Of a stretch of DNA of 13,535 bases, positions 9,901-13,535 are shown piece by piece. Each line of letters starts with the position of its first letter. Position 1 is the first letter of the stretch. The position numbers and the translations under genes were made by a program. Origin of the DNA: Acetobacteraceae bacterium (GTDB taxonomy: Bacteria > Pseudomonadota > Alphaproteobacteria > Acetobacterales > Acetobacteraceae); the NCBI GenBank assembly GCA_027311485.1, contig DAICYU010000048.1, positions 1-13,535 on the forward strand. Reading direction: 5' to 3'. Under the pieces are notes generated by a model. It saw only the letters and a program-made list of their open reading frames with translations. It ran no database searches and was not told the origin of the DNA.

Positions 9901-10429
9901 TGCCCGCTCCGTCGCCGAAAATGTTCGGGTCGGTGGCGCCGTACGGTGTTGTGCCGGCGGCGCCTGGAATGCCGGGGATGGTGATCCCGATCGGGCCGCT
10001 GGGAATACCGCCGGCGTTCAGGCTGCCACCGGTCAGGCTGCCGGTGCCGCCGGTGCCGCCGACGGCATAGTTGTTGCTGAAGGTGCTGTTGGTGATATTC
10101 AGGACTGCGCCGCTGCCAACGAAGATGGCGCCGCCAAGCCCGCCGCCGCCACCACTGCCGCTGCCGCCGACCGTGCGAAAGCCGGTTACGGTTGCACTGT
10201 TGACGGACATTGACGGACCCGGAACGGTGTCGATGAAGCCGCTGGCAGTACCCAGGCCATTGATCGTCCCGGTCAGGACAGGCGCGTAGGCCTGCTGGGC
10301 CAGCGCAGAATGTTGCGTCATCGCAAGACTGACGGATACCGCGGACATGGCGGTGCCGCGCAGCAGAGTCTTGCGGATTCGAGACGAATGACGGTTGCCG
10401 TTGACAGGGCGAAGAAAAGTACTGGCCAT
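3932..10429 (-). CDS. Giant type V (classical) autotransporter with glycine-rich N-terminus and passenger-repeat beta-helix
   Basis: This is a 2165-residue surface protein. Residues 1-44 are an extended signal peptide with basic RIRKTLLR, a hydrophobic core and cleavage after SALA. Next come a POMP-like GGAIF...FSNN motif (97-120), Gly-rich PGRS-like sequence, an Ala-rich helical insert (217-335), a second Gly-rich block (341-437) and a second GGAIF motif (453-477). Residues 736-1431 are seven complete ~99-residue repeats, each beginning NTYTG-like and carrying GSIATS and GTFD(I/M)S elements, which are autotransporter-associated beta-strand repeats. Irregular passenger, a helical linker (NTKLDANQNQVAMGL) and the beta-barrel from about 1893 follow, ending in the terminal Phe expected for BAM recognition. 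I saw no Cys. The start is the ATG at 10429, with AGGTGG seven bases upstream; the in-frame codon at 10501 would put odd residues before the signal. Adhesion or aggregation is likely, but the ligand is unknown. No serine-protease GDSG-type motif was noticed. Confidence 0.93.
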   Translation of the reverse strand: MASTFLRPVNGNRHSSRIRKTLLRGTAMSAVSVSLAMTQHSALAQQAYAPVLTGTINGLGTASGFIDTVPGPSMSVNSATVTGFRTVGGSGSGGGGGLGGAIFVGSGAVLNITNSTFSNNYAVGGTGGTGSLTGGSLNAGGIPSGPIGITIPGIPGAAGTTPYGATDPNIFGDGAGNGLAGNHGSAGSNGGPSFFAGGAGGAGGTGQQGWASNPNALRAVSEASTNLAIATQAVGEADTGVTIATQSVTQASVQLAADTAQAATDAASVTDFPAAAVAAANIARTAIALANDAFNISITAQSLSLANAQVATAVQAQNLAAQQLQDASQALTAWNTGLAQGTYGNGGAGGAGGQGGQGGFGAAGGAGGNGGLGGLGVSPALNSGDGGAGGTAGISGFGAGGSQGGNGGLAGGPGGQTGAAGIGGIAGFGGGAGSSGIGLNVTSPTGGGGGSGLGGAIFVQDGGTVLVNGNSTFMGNGTIAGSSLNGGATGSSAGSSIYLNGSSQLILGAAQTDVITFVGANAIADDSSVNGMHGNGQVTVAAGLTIFAPGTSNSYAGTTTIGSALNPTSAPGLGARLRATNGDGLPTKSLLNFTNAGILETNGTFTRYVGNTAGQVEWTGSGGFASVGGPLTVTLNNNAGLFVGANSFVPVGSTLVFGAVDATGAVTFTNPIDTGTAPMLNITVTPNLAQPNLLQPNLSVAANIDSATLLGPISGSGGLSVNDPANGGTLILLAPNTYVGPTLLNGGQMVLSGYGSITTSRSVDITNPSAVLDIAQTNSGTSLMSLTGTGTVNLGAQPLTITAGLGPIKADFGGVLQGTGNLTVAGGWQTLSGANTYTGMTTINAGSSLGLAGTGSIATSPGVIDNGTLDISATTNGATIATLSGSGTAALGNQMLTLAAAADTFAGSITDGGTAGGTGGQLAIAAGTETLTGTNTYTGATTVAPGATLALAGIGSIANSQVVQADGTFDMSATTSGASIITLAGAGMVNLGAQNLTVTGGNTDFAGTIADGGIAGGSGGQLTIAGGTQSLSGTNTYTGQTTINPAAMLALIGTGSIATSAGVVSNGTFDMSQTTSGASVTTLSGNGFVMLGGQTLTLTAANGTFAGNIVDGGVGGGAGGSLTVAGGTETLTGMNGYTGVTTVAPSATLALAAGGSIATSAGVVANGTFDTSAAPATFVTTLSGSGTVALGASPLILTAASGTFSGSLTDGGIAGGTGGTLQVNQGTETLSGVSTYTGWTEIAPNATLNLAGQGSAANAAVLDSGTYDISATTAGTSIPGLFGTGVVNLGNQTLTFTGGPNPLGTTPTFAGAIQGAGGITAAGGTQILSGVNTYTGATTIAPGATLGLSGTGSIAASSGVAANGTFDISNTSQGASITTLAGSGTVALGNQALTLTAANSTFGGTIADGGLAGGTGGSVVINGGTQTFTGANTYTGGTTVNNATLMVNGNAALGAATAPLTLNHATLVPTTSFNTSRNLVLAAGGGQINTNGHTINESGVVSGPGSLIANGGGYLGLTAHNTYSGGTLITGNTTLAVNADAALGAPSGGVTIESGQLLLAGDLTTNRPFTIDAGGSIKAGSYKLDLTGPITMVGLNYAQLFTGDAVATGNWSVDSNQLVVPTGSSMSGTGVVSQTATISGLLNPGNSPGTLAFTRSVVLTPTSTTEIQINGTTQAPLPPTSGPMPTDASYLGDYSSVLVTGSNATYTAAGVLAPVLNVVFTIGGTPTTEIYTPPVTSRFNIVQAAGGVLGSYATIAQPTSYLAPGTRFDALYTANAITLYVTPADYTNLSAWNTKLDANQNQVAMGLNAMRGAAGPRNDALATAALGTLYQAQPTTLPQIFNTLGGTIYGDTLMAGLDRAQGFSDTVSERMASGREGVGTPKLSLTQTNSGIVIWTAAQAQNLAVGSNGNTGYNAASGGFTLGADKAVNPNLQLGAAIGSSFGSVSSNDTAASSQLTMTNIVGYGSYALGRSFVNGQMGLNYTEADVRRPLATYGSTANGNASGAGFDFRADVGRTYQAAGFVLTPLAGFSVDRVSRGALTESDAGALSLAVAGSQVTSAMSRIGGRVSRTWTLGGGYAMSVDASLFWGHEFGDTNTITNAAFTAGMADPSMAFRTANTGREAAVGGLGINMVTPKGIVLFVNAGGDVRSNAQAYTATGGIRVAF
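6137..8224 (-). repeat. Seven tandem ~300-bp (98-100 codon) passenger repeats
   Basis: The Asn-Thr-Tyr (or variant) motif recurs at spacings of 297, 300, 300, 300, 297, 294 and 300 bp. It gives seven complete units plus an eighth, diverging copy that starts at 6136, and a further NTYSG 267 bp beyond that. Each unit reads approximately NTYTG-TT-APGATLALAG-GSIATS, then NGTFD-S, then a TLSGSGTVALG turn, then FAG-I-DGG-AGG-GG. Spacing differs by whole codons only. Units are diverged in sequence, which points to an old expansion under selection on the fold rather than a recent duplication. Confidence 0.85.
8337..8381 (-). repeat. Three 15-bp tandem copies encoding PNL(A/L/S) pentapeptides
   Basis: The + strand octamer AGGTTCGG occurs at 8337, 8352 and 8367, a strict 15-bp period. 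It encodes PNLAQ-PNLLQ-PNLSV in the autotransporter, just before the large repeats. It may be slippage-prone microrepeat DNA. Confidence 0.6.
9425..9781 (-). other. Ala-rich helical (coiled-coil-like) insert within the glycine-rich autotransporter head
   Basis: These 119 codons (residues 217-335) are rich in Ala, Gln, Thr, Ser and Val, and nearly lack the Gly runs that flank them on both sides. The segment contains heptad-like repetition: LAIATQA, VGEADTG, VTIATQS, VTQASVQ, LAADTAQ. It reads as a long amphipathic helix or helical hairpin inserted into an otherwise beta/Gly-rich region. The helical state is inferred from sequence pattern only. Confidence 0.6.
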
Positions 10430-10436
10430 GGAATAA

Positions 10437-10442
10437 CCACCT
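10437..10442 (-). promoter_or_regulatory. Ribosome binding site deciding the autotransporter start
   Basis: On the minus strand AGGTGG lies seven bases before the ATG at 10429. It fixes this codon rather than the upstream in-frame candidate at 10501 as the start. Confidence 0.6.
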
Positions 10443-10486
10443 GAGAGGGGATAACGGAACGTTGCGAGAGAAACCGACCGACCGCC

Positions 10487-10535
10487 CGTATCGGCTAACA
10501 CGACGGTAACGGAAAAGTCAAAACCTTATCGTTAC
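10487..10535 (-). promoter_or_regulatory. Candidate promoter/operator of the autotransporter gene
   Basis: On the minus strand TTGACT (10521-10516) is a good -35 match, with 17 bases to a poor -10 (TTAGCC, 10498-10493). The -35 is flanked by a 6-bp inverted repeat, GTAACG (10506-10511) and CGTTAC (10530-10535), which could be an operator. The weak -10 makes the call tentative. Confidence 0.25.
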
Positions 10536-10558
10536 GGACGGATGGGTGACCCCTAAAT

Positions 10559-10930
10559 CTATTGGGACCGTGTCCGTATCGGTCGGCTGGTCGTCCAGCA
10601 CCCGCGCGACGCCGGGCGCAGTCGAATCTTCCGGGTCACAAGCCGTGTGCCGTACGGCCCGGTTAAAGGCACGTGCCAACGGCATATGGTGCGAAGCAAC
10701 AACAAAACAACAATGGCATCGGCGAACGAAACTGATTCGTGGTCGCGTCGAGACCGGGACGGGATAAGCCAGCACCGGTACCTGACGCTGAGCCACGCCC
10801 TGCGGTCGATGTTGTGCTCGACAACCGTCAGCAAACGGGTCGGCGTCTCCGTCGCAGCAACCCGAAGGAAATAGTCTAAATTGGAATCGGAATAATGCGG
10901 CCACAGCACAACATAATCGTTGCATGCCAT
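10559..10930 (-). CDS. Hypothetical small protein (123 aa), unrecognised
   Basis: I do not recognise this ORF. Its start is well supported: GAGGTGG (10944-10938) lies seven bases before the ATG at 10930. The first 40 residues (MACNDYVVLWPHYSDS, then LDYFLRVAATETPTRLL) look like real protein. A short hydrophobic stretch, ADAIVVLLLL, follows near residue 75, and the tail is rich in Arg and Ser. An overlapping frame (10518-10946) reads more acidic sequence in its second half, so a frameshifted or decaying gene is possible. It is on the same strand as the autotransporter and ends about 130 bp before that gene's start. Confidence 0.35.
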   Translation of the reverse strand: MACNDYVVLWPHYSDSNLDYFLRVAATETPTRLLTVVEHNIDRRAWLSVRYRCWLIPSRSRRDHESVSFADAIVVLLLLRTICRWHVPLTGPYGTRLVTRKIRLRPASRGCWTTSRPIRTRSQ

Positions 10931-11261
10931 AACACATCCACCTCATGCGTCCAGTCCATAGCGTCTAAGAGATAACTGTCGGAGATTTGCACCGAAGCGA
11001 ATCGGCCCGGCAATCAGCAACGTGTTGGCAGGCTGCGGCGCGTCAGAAATGGACCGACCCATCGCCTCCCGCGGACCGGCAATGCGGTAATCCCGAACTC
11101 CTGAACCGCAAAAATCGCACGCCGTGCCTGCATTTCTACAACAGTGTCCGACATGGCGGAGATCAGGTCATCCGCCAAACGCACCGGATGCGGACGGATC
11201 TCGATGCGTCGAATGCCGTTCCGGTCCGACTACCCTGGCCGGCCAGGACTTCGTTATGAAT
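10931..11261. other. Intergenic stretch without a supported gene
   Basis: Apart from the Shine-Dalgarno of the small ORF at its left end, I see no convincing coding frame. The plus-strand frames here (10987-11259, 11144-11383) lack ribosome binding sites and protein-like composition. No tRNA, CRISPR or mobile-element signature was seen. Confidence 0.5.
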
Positions 11262-11564
11262 TCAGCACAAACGTAACGCTGCAGGCGCCGCAGGATCAGC
11301 GGTTCCTCGTTGGCCTATGCCGGCAAGACCGGCATAGGCTGATGCCTCCGCGTCCCAACGGTGCGACGGCCGCGAGTCGCTGATGCACGCATGCAAATCG
11401 AACGCGTCCGCTGTTGCCGGCAGGTCCGCCGCTTGTCCGACTGCGAGTCGGCGCTTGACCGCGTTGAACCGCCACTGCGCCGGATGGTCGCTGCCGGCCG
11501 AACTGCCGCCACCACTCAGCCGCAGCCGGTCTACGACCACGACGTCACCTCCAATCCTGTCCAC
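11262..11564 (-). CDS. Hypothetical small protein (100 aa, or 92 aa from the second start), unrecognised
   Basis: I do not recognise the product. A GTG at 11564 follows GGAGG-AGG (11576-11569), and a second GTG at 11540 follows an equally good GGAGGT six bases upstream, so translation of one or the other is plausible. Codons for the first 75 residues favour G in position 1 and G/C in position 3, as expected for a real gene in this genome. The protein is hydrophilic, with no transmembrane segment and one Cys in the middle and one at the C-terminus. A CtrA/OmpR-like box lies about 70 bp upstream. A plus-strand ORF across it (11361-11648) has no ribosome binding site and is taken as a shadow. 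Confidence 0.35.
   Translation of the reverse strand: MDRIGGDVVVVDRLRLSGGGSSAGSDHPAQWRFNAVKRRLAVGQAADLPATADAFDLHACISDSRPSHRWDAEASAYAGLAGIGQRGTADPAAPAALRLC
11313..11339. repeat. Perfect 11-bp inverted repeat (hairpin)
   Basis: The arms 11313-11323 and 11329-11339 are exactly complementary, with a five-base CAAGA loop. No T tract follows on either strand, so it is not a standard intrinsic terminator. It falls in the 3' part of the small minus-strand ORF and encodes AYAGLAGIG there. Confidence 0.6.
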
Positions 11565-11633
11565 CTGACCTCCTCCACTTTCGCCCGGGCGCTGGGTTCA
11601 GCAGCCTCTTTGGCTATGCGTAACAGCGAGGTC

Positions 11634-11648
11634 TTAATGAACTGTTAA
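11634..11648. promoter_or_regulatory. CtrA-like / OmpR-family direct-repeat box (TTAA-N7-TTAA)
   Basis: TTAATGAACTGTTAA has two TTAA half-sites 11 bp apart. This matches the core of the alphaproteobacterial CtrA site, and resembles PmrA/QseB boxes (CTTAAT-N5-GTTAAT). On the minus strand a weak -35/-10 pair (TTCATT, 17 bases, CATAGC) overlaps and follows it, pointing toward the small ORF at 11262-11564. It is a single site in a high-GC region and was found by eye. Confidence 0.4.
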
Positions 11649-11838
11649 TGCGCGCTGCGGCGTGTGGCAGCCGGCGTCAGGCGAAATGGGAGAGCGCATC
11701 CCGTTGCAGCCGAACGCGATGCCGGCAGGTGGCCTGTCTCCAAGGCCGGCCCATGTCGGCCCCCGGTGCGTCGAGAACCGGCCGCCGCGCCGATGTTTGT
11801 GGTACGCGGCATGACGGTACTTATATATTTGTGCATTA

Positions 11839-11877
11839 CCGGCCATCGCCGGAGGCCGGGCCGAGCACGCCCGTGCT
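11839..11877 (-). terminator. Possible terminator after the response regulator gene
   Basis: Two adjacent hairpins lie 46-84 bases past the response regulator stop: AGCAC/GTGCT arms at 11864-11877, and CCGGCC/GGCCGG arms at 11839-11859. An A/T-rich stretch without a T run follows on the minus strand. It is a weak call. Confidence 0.25.
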
Positions 11878-11922
11878 TCGCCGCTACGCCGACGATACCA
11901 GGGTGGCCTGCGGTTTTCTGCG

Positions 11923-12654
11923 TCAGGCGGTGACCGGCGGCCGCAGACGGCCCTGCGGGCGCGCCGCAGCGGATCGCTGCTCGGCATGTATCATGTAGCC
12001 GGCGCCACGCACGGTGTGGATCAGCGGACGGGCAAACGGCTTGTCGACCTTCTGCCGCAGGCAGGAGACATGCATGTCAATCACGTTGGTCTGCGGATAG
12101 AAATGGTAATTCCACACATCCTCCAGCAGCATGGTGCGCGTGACGACCTGGCCGGCGTGGCGCATCAGGTATTGCAGCAGGAGGAATTCGCGTGGCTGCA
12201 ACTCGATCTTCTGGCCAGCCCGACGAACCTGACGGGTGAGGAGGTCAAGCTCAAGATCGTCAACGACCAGAGTGGTCACCTGCGGCTCACGCCGATCACG
12301 CCGACCAAGGGCTTCGACCCGGGCCAGCAACTCGGTCATGTCGAAAGGTTTGGGCAGGTAGTCGTCACTGCCGGCCTCAAGGCCTTCGATACGATCTGCG
12401 ACCGCCGCCATCGCGGACAGGATCAGAACCGGCACAGGGTTCTTCTGCGCGCGTAGCGTTTTGAGCAGTTTCAGGCCGTCGAAGCTGCCGGGCAAGACGC
12501 GTTCAAGGATAATCACGTCGAACCGCTCGCTGGCGGCCATGAACAACCCGTCCCGGCCGTTATCGGCATGCTCCGTGATGTATCCGGCGTCGTGAAAGCT
12601 CTGCCGGATGGATGCGGCAGTCTCTCTGTCATGCTCGACGACCAGGATGCGCAT
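11923..12654 (-). CDS. OmpR/PhoB-family response regulator with substituted phospho-acceptor (Asp to Glu51)
   Basis: This is a 243-residue cytoplasmic DNA-binding regulator. The receiver domain (1-120) has the family framework, including Ser80 in LILSA and Lys102 in LPKPF. However, the phospho-acceptor in the usual LDRMLPG segment is Glu51 (ILERVLPG, codon GAA at 12504-12502), and the acidic pair reads Glu7-His8 (VEHD) instead of E-D. A winged-helix domain follows (about 130-230: LQPREFLLLQYLMRHAG, TRTMLLEDVW, NVIDMHVSCLRQKVD, HTVRGAGYMI) and looks intact. The ATG at 12654 has GAGGGGG nine bases upstream, and the gene begins 27 bp after the kinase stop, so the two are surely co-transcribed. 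Glu51 could mimic the phosphorylated state, or the receiver may respond by another route. The target genes are unknown; the autotransporter is a nearby candidate only. Confidence 0.92.
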   Translation of the reverse strand: MRILVVEHDRETAASIRQSFHDAGYITEHADNGRDGLFMAASERFDVIILERVLPGSFDGLKLLKTLRAQKNPVPVLILSAMAAVADRIEGLEAGSDDYLPKPFDMTELLARVEALGRRDRREPQVTTLVVDDLELDLLTRQVRRAGQKIELQPREFLLLQYLMRHAGQVVTRTMLLEDVWNYHFYPQTNVIDMHVSCLRQKVDKPFARPLIHTVRGAGYMIHAEQRSAAARPQGRLRPPVTA

Positions 12655-12663
12655 GGTGATTTT

Positions 12664-12670
12664 CCCCCTC
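12664..12670 (-). promoter_or_regulatory. Ribosome binding site of the response regulator gene
   Basis: On the minus strand GAGGGGG lies nine bases before the ATG at 12654, within the 27-bp gap after the kinase stop. Confidence 0.55.
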
Positions 12671-12681
12671 GATTTGATTCT

Positions 12682-13535
12682 TCAGGCGTGCGCCTCGAGC
12701 GGCGCCTTCCACGGCAGAAAGCGGCGCCAGGATGGTGTCACATGGCTGGCCGGCACAGACACGTCCAAGGTCCGGTTCCGGCCATGGCAGCGCAGCTCGA
12801 ACATGCAGCCCGGATGGGCGTCTTCCACGACAAGGTCGAAATCATGCAGCCGGACGATCGCCAGCACGATACTCAGGCCCAACCCGTGGCCTTTGACGTG
12901 GCGCGTCTTGTCCGCACGGTAGAAGCGGGTCATGACAAGCGCGCGCTCCTGCGGCGAAATGCCGGGGCCGTTGTCGATGACGCGCAACACCGGGCCATCC
13001 TCGGTCACGGCGACCACCAGACGCACAGCGCCACCGGCCGGGGCAAATTTGATCGCATTGTCCAGCAGGTTGACCACCGCCTCGGTGATCAGGTCGCGGT
13101 CGCCGAATACCGGGACGGCGATGTTCTCGACCGGGACGACGGTGAAAGTGATCTGCTTTTCCTCAGCGACCGGGGCATAGAGTTCCGCGGCGGTCATCGC
13201 CACGTCGTTCAGATCCACATCCTGGAAGGCGGCGCGACGTTGCCCGCTTTCGAATTCGCCGATTCGCAGCAGCGCGGTGATGATGCTTTGCGCCTGGTCC
13301 AGACCGGCAATGGCACGTTCGGCCACCTGGACGAGTTCGGCCTGGGTGGTGGCCTTGGTGCGACCACGCTCCAGCACCGATCGGATGCGTGCCAGCGGGG
13401 TCCGCAGGTCGTGGGCAACGGTATCGGTGACACCCTGCACCTCGGCGAGCAGGCGTTGCATTTCGTCCAGCATGCGGTTCACGCTGATGGCGAGCTGGTC
13501 GAACTCATCGGCGGTTCTGCCCACTGGCAGCCGCT
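12682..13535 (-). CDS. Sensor histidine kinase (partial; N-terminus beyond the window)
   Basis: This is the C-terminal 283 residues of a membrane sensor kinase. The gene runs off the right edge, so the sensor domain and membrane segments are not seen. It begins within the end of a HAMP domain (RLPVGRTADEFDQLA, then VNRMLDEM). The HisKA H-box follows as VAHDLRTPLARIR, with the phosphorylatable His encoded at 13413-13411. The HATPase domain has the N-box NLLDNAIKFAP, the G1 box VIDNGPGISP, the F-box RFYRADKT and the G2 box GHGLGLS, all intact. About 35 residues extend past the last HATPase strand (FELRC). It should autophosphorylate and pass phosphate to a regulator, yet its operon partner lacks the acceptor Asp. 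The kinase precedes the regulator, the reverse of the more common order. A GTG at 13524 is internal, not the true start. Confidence 0.92.
   Translation of the reverse strand, partial: RLPVGRTADEFDQLAISVNRMLDEMQRLLAEVQGVTDTVAHDLRTPLARIRSVLERGRTKATTQAELVQVAERAIAGLDQAQSIITALLRIGEFESGQRRAAFQDVDLNDVAMTAAELYAPVAEEKQITFTVVPVENIAVPVFGDRDLITEAVVNLLDNAIKFAPAGGAVRLVVAVTEDGPVLRVIDNGPGISPQERALVMTRFYRADKTRHVKGHGLGLSIVLAIVRLHDFDLVVEDAHPGCMFELRCHGRNRTLDVSVPASHVTPSWRRFLPWKAPLEAHA

Larger units (their letters stand above)
11565..11922. other. Intergenic stretch between the small ORF and the response regulator
   Basis: No supported gene is seen. It contains the TTAA-N7-TTAA box, an isolated AT-rich patch (about 11819-11830, TTATATATTT) and two small hairpins downstream of the response regulator. 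Short minus-strand frames (11634-11987, 11645-11836) have no ribosome binding site. Confidence 0.5.

Noticed and set aside
11361..11648. Plus-strand 95-codon ORF ending at the TTAA box
   Set aside because: There is no ribosome binding site at either possible start, and it overlaps the minus-strand ORF, which has two good sites.
11807..11835. AT-rich TTATATATTT patch as a promoter
   Set aside because: Only half-matching -35 elements are found on either strand and no supported gene starts downstream, so it is not called.
11634..11998. Short ORFs on both strands between the CtrA-like box and the response regulator
   Set aside because: They have Arg/Ser/Pro-rich shadow-like composition, no Shine-Dalgarno, and overlap with the 3' end of the response regulator.
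13209..13524. GTG at 13524 as the true kinase start
   Set aside because: HAMP-like residues continue in frame to the window edge, so this is an internal codon of a longer sensor kinase.

Overview
This is a high-GC window from a Gram-negative bacterium, most likely an alphaproteobacterium, perhaps a Rhodospirillales/Acetobacteraceae relative. The evidence is a giant autotransporter ending in the outer-membrane-type C-terminal Phe, a glycine-rich plus autotransporter-repeat passenger of the kind seen in that group, and one CtrA-like TTAA-N7-TTAA site. The lineage is an inference from style; there is no rRNA or other phylogenetic marker.

Left part (1-3815, + strand): a tightly packed run of four genes, with gaps of 18, 4 and 9 bp, that looks like the end of a surface-polysaccharide operon. 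In order they are an HddA-like GHMP sugar kinase (47-1033), an RmlC-like sugar-nucleotide epimerase (1052-1618), a Rossmann/SAF-domain oxidoreductase of the predicted homoserine-dehydrogenase-like type (1623-2957), and a PAP2-fold membrane protein (2967-3815). The set suggests synthesis of an activated modified sugar or heptose and its use at the membrane. Two of the four carry changes at family active-site positions: Asn119 in the epimerase, and Arg172 in place of the motif-2 His of the PAP2 protein. A perfect 15-bp hairpin (3874-3907) separates this operon from the convergent gene that follows.

Middle (3932-10429, - strand): one 2165-residue autotransporter. It has a signal peptide, two POMP-like GGAIF motifs that bracket a glycine-rich region and a 120-residue Ala-rich helical insert, seven complete ~99-residue tandem passenger repeats, an alpha-helical linker and a C-terminal 12-strand-type barrel. 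It probably displays a long beta-helix on the cell surface.

Between the autotransporter and the regulators (10430-11922) lies a sparsely coding stretch. It holds the autotransporter's upstream region, two unrecognised small minus-strand ORFs with good Shine-Dalgarno sequences (10559-10930 and 11262-11564), a CtrA/OmpR-type direct-repeat box (11634-11648) and several hairpins.

Right part (11923-13535, - strand): a two-component pair in kinase-then-regulator order. The kinase, cut by the window end, keeps all its catalytic boxes. The OmpR-family regulator has Glu where the phospho-accepting Asp should be, and His in the acidic Mg2+ pair. This is the most striking anomaly in the window, because it suggests a regulator that is not switched by ordinary aspartyl phosphorylation.
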